From CAZYQW01 sp964649825 (GTDB lineage Bacteria; Planctomycetota; B15-G4; JADJEK01): 42,910 bases of DNA. The stretch is from contig CAZYQW010000113.1 in NCBI GenBank assembly GCA_964649825.1, positions 1-42,910 on the forward strand, written 5' to 3'. This document shows positions 29,384 to 37,913 of this stretch, one piece after another; within the stretch, counting starts at the first letter, position 1; each line of letters begins with the position of its first letter. A program made the translations under genes and the position numbers. The notes below the pieces were generated by a model. That model was not told where the DNA came from. It made no database searches and saw only the letters and a list, made by a program, of their open reading frames with translations.

Positions 29384-30375
29384 TCGGCCGCGGCCTCCTC
29401 GTCGTCGCCCGGCGTCGCTCCGGCGTCCGGGTGCTTGCGGAGGTACTCGCGCAGCAGCTTGCCGTGCTTCTTCTCGAACTCCTCGCGGTTCAAGACGCGC
29501 TTGACGAGGTTCCACACGTGGCCTTTGTAGATCTGCTCCGCGAGCTTCGCGACCGGCTCGCCCACCCAGTCGGCGTCGTCGCCGTGGGCGGGTCCGGCCA
29601 GCGTCTGCCGGAGCGAGAGCAGCATCAGGGAGAGCGCTTCGGTGCGGGCCTCCCTCGGGAGCCGACGCGGGATCACGCCCTCGACCTTCGCGTTCTTCGG
29701 CACGCAGTCGAGAGTCCCCCGTCGGGTCGTGGCGATGAGCCGCGCCACGACGTCCGTTTCGAGCAGCGCCCGGGTGTAGCCGTCGTGATCGGCGCAGAGG
29801 CCGTAGACCTCGTAGCCGTCCCGCGTCGCGCGCGGGTCCGCGATCCCGAGCGTCGAGAGGGGCCGCGAGATCGCGGCGGTCAGGTAGCGGTGGTTCGTCT
29901 CGAAGACGTCGTAGTCGAGCGCGTCGACGCGGCAGATCACGTCGTCGGGCGAGAGGCCGGCCCAGTCGCGCGTCGGGTCGAGCGCGTCTTTGTTCGCCTT
30001 GCGCAGCCGCGCGAGGTCCGCCCACTCCTGCGACCACGGCCACTCGGTGACGACCACGGCCTCGCCCTCGCGCGCGCCGTCCAGCGGCGCCTCGGTCGCG
30101 TCGTCCGCGCGTACCCGATCGACGCGGATCTCGTGGCGCCACCACGCGATCGAGCGGCCGCCGACCGTGACCTCCTCGCGGGCGAACTCGACCTCGCTCT
30201 TCACCGGACCGAGGAACGTCAGCGTTCCCGCGCGCTCGCCGACGCGCATGAGGTCGACGACCTCGACCTTCCGACGGCGGCCGACCGGTTGCATGTCCGA
30301 TTCCATCGCGCCTTGGCGCGCGGTCCCGGGGGTGCCGCCGATCACCGGGACGCGGTCGATGCGGATCCTTCCCAT
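29380..30375 (-). CDS. unknown protein coupled to the trypsin-NACHT gene
   Basis: 331 aa. The ATG at 30375 has GGAGGA ten bases upstream. I recognise no family. The first ~110 residues look beta-rich (KVEVVDLMRVGERAGTLTFL, then EVEFAREEVTVGGRSIAWW), the middle has a mixed fold (ALDYDVFETNHRYLTAAISR), and residues ~240-310 are helical and charged (EALSLMLLSLRQTL; NREEFEKKHGKLLREYLRK) before an acidic tail. No signal peptide or membrane segment is present. Its TGA overlaps the ATG of the trypsin-NACHT gene by four bases, so the pair is translationally coupled and probably works together, for example as protease substrate, adaptor or regulator. A TACGAT -10-like box lies at 30416-30421. Confidence 0.75.
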   Translation of the reverse strand: MGRIRIDRVPVIGGTPGTARQGAMESDMQPVGRRRKVEVVDLMRVGERAGTLTFLGPVKSEVEFAREEVTVGGRSIAWWRHEIRVDRVRADDATEAPLDGAREGEAVVVTEWPWSQEWADLARLRKANKDALDPTRDWAGLSPDDVICRVDALDYDVFETNHRYLTAAISRPLSTLGIADPRATRDGYEVYGLCADHDGYTRALLETDVVARLIATTRRGTLDCVPKNAKVEGVIPRRLPREARTEALSLMLLSLRQTLAGPAHGDDADWVGEPVAKLAEQIYKGHVWNLVKRVLNREEFEKKHGKLLREYLRKHPDAGATPGDDEEAAAE

Positions 30376-30625
30376 TGTTCGTGGTCCTCCAACCTCTCCG
30401 TGTTCCAAGCCACAGATCGTACCGGGTGCGTCCTCGGCGGCCATCGCCCCGGCGGACGGAAAGGCCCCGCCCGTCGTTCGTTCCGGCCGGCGCGAGCGAT
30501 CGCGGCCGCGATCGGCGAGAATCCATGCGTCGTCCTCGCCGACCTCGGCATTGGACGAGATGGGACCCGTCCCCTTCCGTTCGATCCGCACGGAGCCCCT
30601 CTCCATCAACGTGCAAGGAATGCAA

Positions 30626-33088
30626 ATGGCTCGACTCTCCGGCTTCACCCCTCTTCCCTTGGCGGCGCTGGCGTTCCTCGGCACCGGCGTCGCGACCGCT
30701 TCCCATCCCCTGCTCGCTCACCTGCGCGCGATGATGCCGGCCGGAGACGCGGAGCGTTCCGTGGTCGCGGCGGCCGACGTCGACGGCGACGGCGACGTGG
30801 ATCTGGTGCTCGGCGCGGCGGGTTCCTTCATCCCCGGCTTCCAGGCGACGCTGTCCATCCGACGGAACGATGGCAACGGCCGCTTCGTCGAATCGCCGGG
30901 CGCGCTGCCGTACGTCGTCTACACGTCGGCGCAAACCGTCCTGCCGGCCGACCTCGACGGCGACGGCGACGTCGACCTGCTGATCGTCCAGGACCAGGGC
31001 TTCTGCGACGTGGCGGTCAACGACGGCACCGGCCAGTTCCAGATCGCGGCCGGCGGACCGTTCTGGGCCACCACGTACACCGCCGCGATCGGCGACTTCG
31101 ACGGCGACGGCGTCGATGACGCGCTCCTCGGGGTCGCCGGCCCGGATCAGCTCCTGCGCCACGCGCCGGGCGGGTTCCAGACGACGCCCGCGAACCTGCC
31201 GGACGAGGCGGGGTTCTACCACCGCTTCGCGTCGGGCGACGTCGACGGCGACGGCGACGCGGACGTGGTCGAGGTCAGCAACAAGTCGCTGCTCTACCTC
31301 GGCGACGGCGCGGGCGGCTTCGTGCTCGGAGCGACGCCGTTGCCGGCGGGCGTGGGCCTGAACACGATCCCGACGTTGGCCGACCTGGACGCGGACGGCG
31401 ATCTCGACCTGATCCTGACCGGAAGCCCGGCGCGGGTCTATCGCAACGACGGCGCGGGCCACTTCACCTTCTATCCCGGCGCGCTCCACGCGGCGAGCGG
31501 CGTGCCGCCGATCAGCGTCGACATTCGCGTCGCGGACGTCGACGTCGACGGCGACCCGGACCTGCTGATCCGCCTGCCGAGCGGCACCGCGGCGATCTAC
31601 CTGAACGACGGGACCGCGACGCTGTTCGAGGCGCCTGCGTCCGCGACGCCGATCGAGGCGAAGCCGATGGTCGTGGCCGACGTCGACGGCGACGGCGATC
31701 CCGACCTCGCGGCGGGCCGCCGCCTGCGGCTGAACGACGGCGACGCGCACTTCGTCGACGTCACCTCCGCCGCTCCCCGGTCCTTCGCGAACACGTCGCG
31801 CGTGCGCTTGGCCGACGTCGACCTCGATGGCGACCTGGACGTCCTGATGGGCGGCCTCGGGGGCGGCACGACGTTCCGGCTGTTCCGCTTCGACGACGGC
31901 GAGCTCGTCGACGTGAGTGCACAGCTCGGCGGCAGCGCCGGGTCGCGCTTCGCCGTCGGCGATCTGAACGGTGACGCGGCGCCCGACCTGGTGGTCACGG
32001 TCAGCGGCGGGCCGATGGTGCCGGATCGCGTGCGGCTGAACGACGGGACCGGCTCGTTCGTCGATCTGGCCGGCGCGATCCCCACCGTCGGCGGGCCGGG
32101 TCAGGACTGCGTCCTTCTCGACCTCGACCAGGACGGCGACCTCGACGGGATCATCGCCCGGCTGTTCGAGCCGTCGCGCGTCCTCGTGAACGACGGGACG
32201 GGGAAGTTCCAGGACGCGGCGTCGCAGCCGCTTCCCGCGATCCGGTTCGCGGTGGCCGCGGACGTCGACAACGACGCCGACGCGGACCTCGTGTTCCTCG
32301 ACGACCACTACGAGCTGCGCCTGTTCACGAACGACGGAACCGGCGTCCTGACCGACGCCTCGGTGCAGCTCCCCGCGTCGGGTGGCTACGGCATCACGGC
32401 CGGCGACGTCGAGCCGGATGGGGACGTCGACCTCTGGATCGCGGGAGGGAGCTCGGACGTCCTGCTCGCCAACGACGGGTCGGGGCAGTTCGCCGACGTC
32501 TCGAACCAGATTCCGCCGGTCGCCGATCCCGGCGCCGCCCCGGTCGTCTTCGCCGACTTCGACGGCGACGGCGACCTCGACGTCGCCACGTCGAACGAGT
32601 ACCTGTTCCGCAATCTCGGCGGAGGGATCTACATCGACGACAGCTCGCTCGTGCGCGACCTAGGCCCGCAGTATGGCCAGGACCTGGCCGCGGGCGACGT
32701 CGACGCGGACGGCGACGTCGACCTGGTCTGGGGCGACCGCGCGGTGCTCCTCTCCAACACCACGCGCCAGCTCGCGTGGCGCGCCGTCCCGCGCATCGGC
32801 AAGCCGCTGACGCTCGACCTCTTCTCGAGCACCTCCGGCGGCTACACCCTCCTGGCGTCGGCCGGCAAGACGTCGCTCCCGCTGCCGCCGTTCGGAACCC
32901 TGCGCGTCGATCCGGCCCAGCTCCTGTGGATCACGTCGGGCCCGCTGTCCGCGGACGGCGAGGCGTCGGTGACCGTGCCGATCCCGAACCTGCCGGCCCT
33001 CGTCGACGTGGTCGTCTACTGGCAGGCGCTCGTCGGTTCGACGCCCGGCCTCACGAACCTCGAGGCGACTCGCTTCACCGACCTCTGA
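30626..33088 (+). CDS. secreted FG-GAP/VCBS propeller protein with C-terminal module
   Basis: 820 aa. The ATG at 30626 is preferred because AAGGA lies seven bases upstream; the ATG at 30620 is too close to it. The signal peptide is MARLSGFTPLPLAALAFLG followed by ATASHP. The body holds about 14 repeats of the calcium-binding D-x-D-G-D-G-D-x-D type (for example ADVDGDGDVDLVLG), consistent with one 14-repeat or two seven-bladed beta-propellers. The C-terminal ~105 residues (VPRIGKPLTLDLFS, LPLPPFGTLRVDP, QALVGSTPG) are the shared secretion-type module. It is likely an exported Ca-binding surface or adhesion protein. A terminator follows at 33131. Confidence 0.88.
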   Translation: MARLSGFTPLPLAALAFLGTGVATASHPLLAHLRAMMPAGDAERSVVAAADVDGDGDVDLVLGAAGSFIPGFQATLSIRRNDGNGRFVESPGALPYVVYTSAQTVLPADLDGDGDVDLLIVQDQGFCDVAVNDGTGQFQIAAGGPFWATTYTAAIGDFDGDGVDDALLGVAGPDQLLRHAPGGFQTTPANLPDEAGFYHRFASGDVDGDGDADVVEVSNKSLLYLGDGAGGFVLGATPLPAGVGLNTIPTLADLDADGDLDLILTGSPARVYRNDGAGHFTFYPGALHAASGVPPISVDIRVADVDVDGDPDLLIRLPSGTAAIYLNDGTATLFEAPASATPIEAKPMVVADVDGDGDPDLAAGRRLRLNDGDAHFVDVTSAAPRSFANTSRVRLADVDLDGDLDVLMGGLGGGTTFRLFRFDDGELVDVSAQLGGSAGSRFAVGDLNGDAAPDLVVTVSGGPMVPDRVRLNDGTGSFVDLAGAIPTVGGPGQDCVLLDLDQDGDLDGIIARLFEPSRVLVNDGTGKFQDAASQPLPAIRFAVAADVDNDADADLVFLDDHYELRLFTNDGTGVLTDASVQLPASGGYGITAGDVEPDGDVDLWIAGGSSDVLLANDGSGQFADVSNQIPPVADPGAAPVVFADFDGDGDLDVATSNEYLFRNLGGGIYIDDSSLVRDLGPQYGQDLAAGDVDADGDVDLVWGDRAVLLSNTTRQLAWRAVPRIGKPLTLDLFSSTSGGYTLLASAGKTSLPLPPFGTLRVDPAQLLWITSGPLSADGEASVTVPIPNLPALVDVVVYWQALVGSTPGLTNLEATRFTDL

Positions 33089-33130
33089 TCCACCACTCTG
33101 ATCCGGCACCTCTGATCCGCCGGTGTGGCG

Positions 33131-33182
33131 ACGACCGGACCCGCGCGGGAGCCTCGGCTCCTCCGCGGGTCCGGTCGTTTTC
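33131..33182 (+). terminator. rho-independent terminator
   Basis: A 15-bp perfect stem (33131-33145 with 33164-33178) continues inward with GGAGC/GCTCC and ends in TTTT. It lies 43 bases after the stop of the FG-GAP gene. Confidence 0.9.
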
Positions 33183-33272
33183 AGTTCGCGCGCGACGGCG
33201 CGGCTCCCGGCCGGTTCCTGAGGGGCGTTTCCGGCCCGCCGGATGCCACCTCGCAAATCCCCGGAGCGTCTT

Positions 33273-33279
33273 CTAGAAT
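33273..33279 (+). promoter_or_regulatory. CTAGAAT -10-like box before second FG-GAP gene
   Basis: CTAGAAT lies 37 bases before the ATG at 33317 and just after a terminator, as expected for a new promoter. The -35 region (about TCGCAA at 33251) is weak. Confidence 0.45.
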
Positions 33280-33316
33280 CGCCCAATTCGACGGCGTCCG
33301 CCGGAGTGAAGGACCG

Positions 33317-35641
33317 ATGATTGCCATGACCTCGATCGACCTCTTCGTCTCGCTCGTGTTGACCCTGCCGGCCGCGGCCGGAGACGGGGACGAAAGCGTC
33401 GCCCCGCGCGACGAGGAGGAGCGCTTCCTGAACTACGGCTTCTCCGGGATGATCATCTCGAAGCTGAACGACGGGGTGACGAACCTGACCGCGGCCGACG
33501 TCGACGGCGACGGCGTCACCGACCTCGCGGTGGTGAACAACCCGCGCTCGAAGATCGAGTTCCTGATCCACGGCGCCCCCACGAAGGAGGAGAGCTCGGC
33601 CGACCTCGTGAACGAGCTTCCGGACGAGGTCTTCTTCAAGCGCGAGGCCTACCCCACGGAGCAGAAGGTCAGCTCGATCGCGATCGAGGACATGGACGGC
33701 GACGGGCGGCCCGACCTCCTCCTGCTCGGCGACTCCGGCCGGCTCACGATCGCGTACCGCGACGAGAACGGGAACTACGGCCGCGCCGTGTCCATCGACG
33801 TCGCGGACCAATCGAGCTCGTGGCACGCGGTGCGTCCGGCCGACCTGAACCAGGACGGTCGAATCGACGTCGCCGTGCTCGGGCGCACCTCGACCCACCT
33901 GTTCCTGCAGGGCGAGTCCGGTCGATTCACCGACGCCGAGAAGCTTCCCAACGCCACGAAGGACGCGGGCAGCTTCCTCGTCACCGACTTGAACGCGGAC
34001 GGTCTCCTCGATCTGTTCTACGTCGACTACAACTCCGAGTGGCCGTTCCGGTACCGCCTGGGCGAGCCGCAGGTGAAGTTCGGCCCCGAGGTCCAGTCGC
34101 GGTTCGCCGAGATCCGTTCCTACGCGCTCGGCGAGCTGAACGGCGGAGCGGGGGCGGAGGTCGTGACGGTGCGACGAAAGAGCGGGCGCTTGGCGTTCCT
34201 GCGCTTCGGGCGCGAGGAGATCGCCGGCGAGCAGGAGCTGCCGCTCTCGTCGCTGCGCGCACGGCCGTACGACGAGATCAAGGACGCGGACAAGCGCGAG
34301 GACCTGCTCTTGGACCTCGACGGCGACGGGATGAACGAGCTGATCGTGACCGAGCCGGCCGGCGCGCGCATCGTCGTCCATCGCTCGCTGCTCGGCGGCG
34401 GGGCGAGCACGGCGACGCCGTACCCGTCGTTCGTGGGCACGTCGCGCCCGCGCCTCGCGGACGTCGACGGCGACGGCCGCCCCGAGATCGTGATCGCGGC
34501 GCCGGCCGAAGGCGCCATCGGAGTGGCGAAGATCGACGACAAGGGCGGCCTCGACTTCCCGGCGGCCGTCGCGGTGCCGAACGGGCACGAGCTCCTGGCG
34601 CTCGAGGCGGCGGACCTCGACAAGGACGGAACGGCGGAGATCGTGGTCGCGCTCGCCGATGGCAAGGGGCGTACACGCGACCGGCGCATCATGCGCGTCG
34701 ACGCGCGCACCGGTGAATCCCAGGAGCTGGCGTCGCTGAAGGACCTGAAGACGGATCCGAGCGACCTCTGGCTGATCGACGTGAACCGGGACGGCCGCGA
34801 CGACATCGTGGTCTTCGAGCCGCGCGAGGTGCCGACGATCCTCGTCGCGACCGACGTCGGCTTCACCGATCTGAAGGCGGCACAGCTCCCGACCCTGGGC
34901 ATTCTCCAGGGTCGATCGAAGGGCTCGCTCGCCTACGGCGACGTCGACGGCGACGGCAAGGCCGAGCTGGTCGTGCCGGGGCCGAACTTCGCGCGCGCGT
35001 TCCACATCGATGCGAGCGGCAAGCCGCAGTCGGTGGGGCAGTACAACCTCGACAACGCGTCCGCCGACGTCACGCTCGTCGCGATCGGCGACGTCGACGG
35101 CGGCGGGCCGGAGATCCTCGCCGTCGACAAGGCGTCCTCGTCGCTGGTCGTGCTCGGACTGAAGGAGGACGGCGCGGAGCAGCTTGCCCGCGTCGACCTT
35201 GGAGGGTTCGTCCCGACCTCGATCCGCGTCGTCGACCTCGATCGGAACGGTCGGGGCGACGTGCTCCTCTCGGGCTCGGATCGCTTCTGCGTGGTGCAGA
35301 ACGGCGGCACGGACCCGGTGTTCCGTCTGGTCGACGACCTCGAGGTGCCGATCAAGGAGGCGTTCCTCGATCAAGTCGCGCTCGGCGACGTGAACGGCGA
35401 CGGCAAGGCCGACGCGGTGGTGACCGAGAGCAGCAAGCACTTCATCACGATCTCGCCGATCGAACCCGACTCGATCGACTACGCGTTGAAGTTCCAGGTC
35501 TTCGAGGAGCGCATCTTCGAGCGCGGCGGCCGCGGTGGCCGCGAGCCGCGCGAGGTGGTGGTCGGAGACTTCACCGGAGATGATCGCAAGGACATCGCGA
35601 TCCTCGTCCACGATCGGCTGATCGTCTATCCCCAGGAGTGA
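33317..35641 (+). CDS. exported FG-GAP repeat protein
   Basis: 774 aa. ATG 33317 is chosen because AAGGA is four to five bases upstream; ATG 33326 in the same frame is an alternative. An N-terminal signal peptide (IDLFVSLVLTLPAAAGDG) is present. The body again holds about 14 repeats of D-x-D-G-D-G type (ADVDGDGVTDLAVV; GDVNGDGKADAVV), some degenerate (GELNGGAGAEVVTV), so probably propeller-forming with fewer calcium sites than its neighbour. It lacks the C-terminal module of the first FG-GAP protein. The final codons contain the ribosome-binding site of the next gene, so the two are probably one transcript. Confidence 0.85.
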   Translation: MIAMTSIDLFVSLVLTLPAAAGDGDESVAPRDEEERFLNYGFSGMIISKLNDGVTNLTAADVDGDGVTDLAVVNNPRSKIEFLIHGAPTKEESSADLVNELPDEVFFKREAYPTEQKVSSIAIEDMDGDGRPDLLLLGDSGRLTIAYRDENGNYGRAVSIDVADQSSSWHAVRPADLNQDGRIDVAVLGRTSTHLFLQGESGRFTDAEKLPNATKDAGSFLVTDLNADGLLDLFYVDYNSEWPFRYRLGEPQVKFGPEVQSRFAEIRSYALGELNGGAGAEVVTVRRKSGRLAFLRFGREEIAGEQELPLSSLRARPYDEIKDADKREDLLLDLDGDGMNELIVTEPAGARIVVHRSLLGGGASTATPYPSFVGTSRPRLADVDGDGRPEIVIAAPAEGAIGVAKIDDKGGLDFPAAVAVPNGHELLALEAADLDKDGTAEIVVALADGKGRTRDRRIMRVDARTGESQELASLKDLKTDPSDLWLIDVNRDGRDDIVVFEPREVPTILVATDVGFTDLKAAQLPTLGILQGRSKGSLAYGDVDGDGKAELVVPGPNFARAFHIDASGKPQSVGQYNLDNASADVTLVAIGDVDGGGPEILAVDKASSSLVVLGLKEDGAEQLARVDLGGFVPTSIRVVDLDRNGRGDVLLSGSDRFCVVQNGGTDPVFRLVDDLEVPIKEAFLDQVALGDVNGDGKADAVVTESSKHFITISPIEPDSIDYALKFQVFEERIFERGGRGGREPREVVVGDFTGDDRKDIAILVHDRLIVYPQE

Positions 35642-35646
35642 TCTAC

Positions 35647-37434
35647 ATGCTGTCGTCACGCTTTTCCTTCGTCCTCGCGGCCGGGCTCGTGGTCCTGGCC
35701 CCGGCTCCTGCGGCCACCGCCGGGTTCGAGACGGTGGTCCCCGGCGAGACATTGGCGTACGTCGGGATCGACGATCTCGGCGCCCTCAAGAAGTCGTTCG
35801 AGAAGACGGCGTGGGGCAAGTTCTTCGGCGACCCCGCGTTCGACTCCATGAAGACGTACCTCGGCGACGAGCTCGCGAGCATCGGCGCCAAGGCGGCCGA
35901 GTCGACGGGGACGAACCCGTTCGACCTGCTCGACCTCGTCGACGGTCCGGCCGCCATCTGCCTCATCGACGTGGCCGACCCGGAGCTGACCAAGGCGGGA
36001 GCGGACTACGCGCCGTTCGCCGTCGCGCTGGTCCTCGGAACCGGCGAGCACGGCGAGGAGTTCCTCACGAAGTTCGACGCGCTTTGGGAGGAGGGCGTCA
36101 AGAGCGGCGAGGCGATCCGGTCCGCGGAGGAAGTGGGCGACGTCGAGGCGACGATCATTCGGTCGGCGGACGCCGACTCCGGGCCGCCGATCCAGCTCAG
36201 CTACGGCGTCAGCGGGTCCACGTTCGTCGCCACGCTCCTGACCGAGGAGCTCGTGAACCGCGCCTACTTCGCGCAGATCGTCGACGGGTTGAACGGCGAG
36301 GCCGAGCAGTCGCTCGCCGACTCCGACGGCTACGCCGCGTCGATCGTCGGCGACGCGACGGGCGGCGTGAAGGTGTACTTCGACGTGCGGACGTTCCTCG
36401 GGCGCGTCATCGCCGCGGCGGACGCGGAGGGAGAGTTCGACGAGAACGCCAAGGCCTTCATCGAGAACCTCGGCATCGACGCCCTGAAGACGCTCGCCTG
36501 CACGATCGGTTTTCCCGGCGGGCGCATGACGTCGGACTTCGAGCTGTCCTGGAGCGGACAGGGTCACTTGACGAACATCTTGACGACCCTTCTGACGACC
36601 GGACCGTTCGTCACGCCGAAGCTCGTCCCCGCCGAGGCGATCCAGATGCAGGCCTGGCACATGGACGTGGCTCCGACCATCGACGCGGTCCTGGCGCTCA
36701 CGCGTGACGTCTCGCCGGACGACGCGGCGGAGGCGGAGGCGATGATGCAGATGTTCTTCGAGCAGAGCGACTTCAACGTCCGCACCGACCTGATCGAGAA
36801 CCTGGCCGGCGAGTTCGGCTTCTTCACCGCGCGGGTCGAGGACGAGGCGGAGTCGCTGCCGGGGCAGGAGGAGGACCCGCAGAACTTCGCGGCGATGATC
36901 ACGCTGAAGGACGGCACGAAGTTCGAAGGCGCCCTCGACTCGCTCGTCCGCGCGCAGGGGCTCCACGCGTCGCGCAAGCGCGAGGAGTTCCAGGGAGTCA
37001 ACGTCTTCGTGGTGCCGCTGCCGTTCTTGTTCGTCAACCTGCACTACGCGGTGTTGAACGACATGCTCGTCGTGTCGTTGTCGGGCGAGCTGTTGAAGGA
37101 CGTGCTTCGCCGGCGCGGCGACTCCGATCTGCCGTCGTTGGCCGAGAAGGAATCGTACGCCCAGCGCGTCGAGGAGCTCGCCGACGGCGACCTCACGTCC
37201 GTGTCGTACCAGGAAACGGCCGACCCGGCGCGGACCTTGATCCAGTTCCTGCGCGCGTTCGCCTACGGCGAGCCCCCGCCGGGTCTGCCGGTCATGATCC
37301 AGCCACCCCGCGGCGAACCGAAGTTCGCCGTGCCCGATGTCGAGCTCGCGGACAAGTACTTCAAGGGCGCGGCCGTGACCGTGTCGCGCGTCGGCGACGC
37401 CGGGCTGCTCATGCGATCGAGCGACGGCGAGTAG
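35647..37434 (+). CDS. secreted DUF3352-like protein
   Basis: 595 aa from ATG 35647 (AGGAG nine bases upstream, inside the end of the preceding gene); a GTG at 35638 is possible but closer to that site. The signal peptide is MLSSRFSFVLAAGLVVLAPA. The mature part starts FETVVPGETLAYVGIDDLGA and alternates beta strands and helices; the opening and the KFFGDPAFDSM segment resemble DUF3352-type exported proteins common in planctomycetes. No catalytic motif is visible. It follows the FG-GAP gene with a 5-base gap, suggesting joint expression and possibly a shared extracellular role. Confidence 0.75.
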   Translation: MLSSRFSFVLAAGLVVLAPAPAATAGFETVVPGETLAYVGIDDLGALKKSFEKTAWGKFFGDPAFDSMKTYLGDELASIGAKAAESTGTNPFDLLDLVDGPAAICLIDVADPELTKAGADYAPFAVALVLGTGEHGEEFLTKFDALWEEGVKSGEAIRSAEEVGDVEATIIRSADADSGPPIQLSYGVSGSTFVATLLTEELVNRAYFAQIVDGLNGEAEQSLADSDGYAASIVGDATGGVKVYFDVRTFLGRVIAAADAEGEFDENAKAFIENLGIDALKTLACTIGFPGGRMTSDFELSWSGQGHLTNILTTLLTTGPFVTPKLVPAEAIQMQAWHMDVAPTIDAVLALTRDVSPDDAAEAEAMMQMFFEQSDFNVRTDLIENLAGEFGFFTARVEDEAESLPGQEEDPQNFAAMITLKDGTKFEGALDSLVRAQGLHASRKREEFQGVNVFVVPLPFLFVNLHYAVLNDMLVVSLSGELLKDVLRRRGDSDLPSLAEKESYAQRVEELADGDLTSVSYQETADPARTLIQFLRAFAYGEPPPGLPVMIQPPRGEPKFAVPDVELADKYFKGAAVTVSRVGDAGLLMRSSDGE

Positions 37435-37577
37435 GGCCGAACCCGCCGTTCGCCGTCCCGCCCGCCGTCGCGCCCTCCGGCCCGGCGGGCTCCTGCGCCC
37501 CCCGCGGTCGATCCCGTCCCCCGTTTTTTTTCGCAGGCGATCTCCATCCCGCCCGTCGCGCGCGCCCCGCGGCGTGA

Positions 37578-37584
37578 CTAGAAT
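37578..37584 (+). promoter_or_regulatory. -10 box of tRNA-Arg(CCG)
   Basis: CTAGAAT ends 10 bases before the first base of the tRNA, the distance expected when transcription starts just ahead of the mature 5' end. This makes the heptamer a convincing -10 element for this genome. Confidence 0.6.
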
Positions 37585-37594
37585 TCCCTCCCGA

Positions 37595-37671
37595 GCACCC
37601 GTAGCTCAATTGGATAGAGTGTCGGCCTCCGGAGCCGAAGGTTCCGCGTTCGAATCGCGGCGGGTGTACCA
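37595..37671 (+). tRNA. tRNA-Arg (anticodon CCG)
   Basis: Full cloverleaf: acceptor GCACCCG/CGGGTGT, D-arm AGCTCAATTGGATAGAGT, anticodon stem TCGGC/GCCGA with loop CTCCGGA, T-arm around GTTCGAATC and an encoded CCA. Anticodon CCG decodes CGG. The same G1-U72 wobble is seen in the tRNA-Arg at 3299. A -10 box lies just upstream. Confidence 0.95.
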
Positions 37672-37913
37672 CACATCGGGGCGCGTCGCGTCGCGACAGC
37701 TCGCGTAGAGTCGCACCGGACAGAGACTTCGAATTCACTACGACGGTGGCAAGCTCTTCGGGCTCGTCGCCGTCGTCGCGTCTCGTCGCAAGATTTCGCG
37801 CCGAATCGTGCTGCAACTGCTGGCGCTGGTGCTGGCGGTCGGATTCGATTCCGTCACCGAGCTCGGACCTGCCACGCGGCCAACCGCCGTTCCCGCTGGA
37901 GCGCGACCCGCCC

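Noticed and set aside
25421..30375. DGR template repeat or reverse transcriptase near the receptor
   Set aside because: I looked for an RT (YxDD-type) protein and for a second copy of the variable-region sequence and saw neither in this window; a remote element remains possible.
25775..32308. Trypsin-NACHT protein beginning near 32308
   Set aside because: The extra ~975 codons are antisense to the FG-GAP gene and to the coupled unknown gene's other frame; ATG 29383 with the ATGA overlap fits far better.
37435..37594. Run of eight T (37524-37531) as a terminator of the DUF3352-like gene
   Set aside because: No stem directly abuts the T-run; the nearest GCCCGCC/GGCGGGC pairing has a long loop and is more than 20 bases away.
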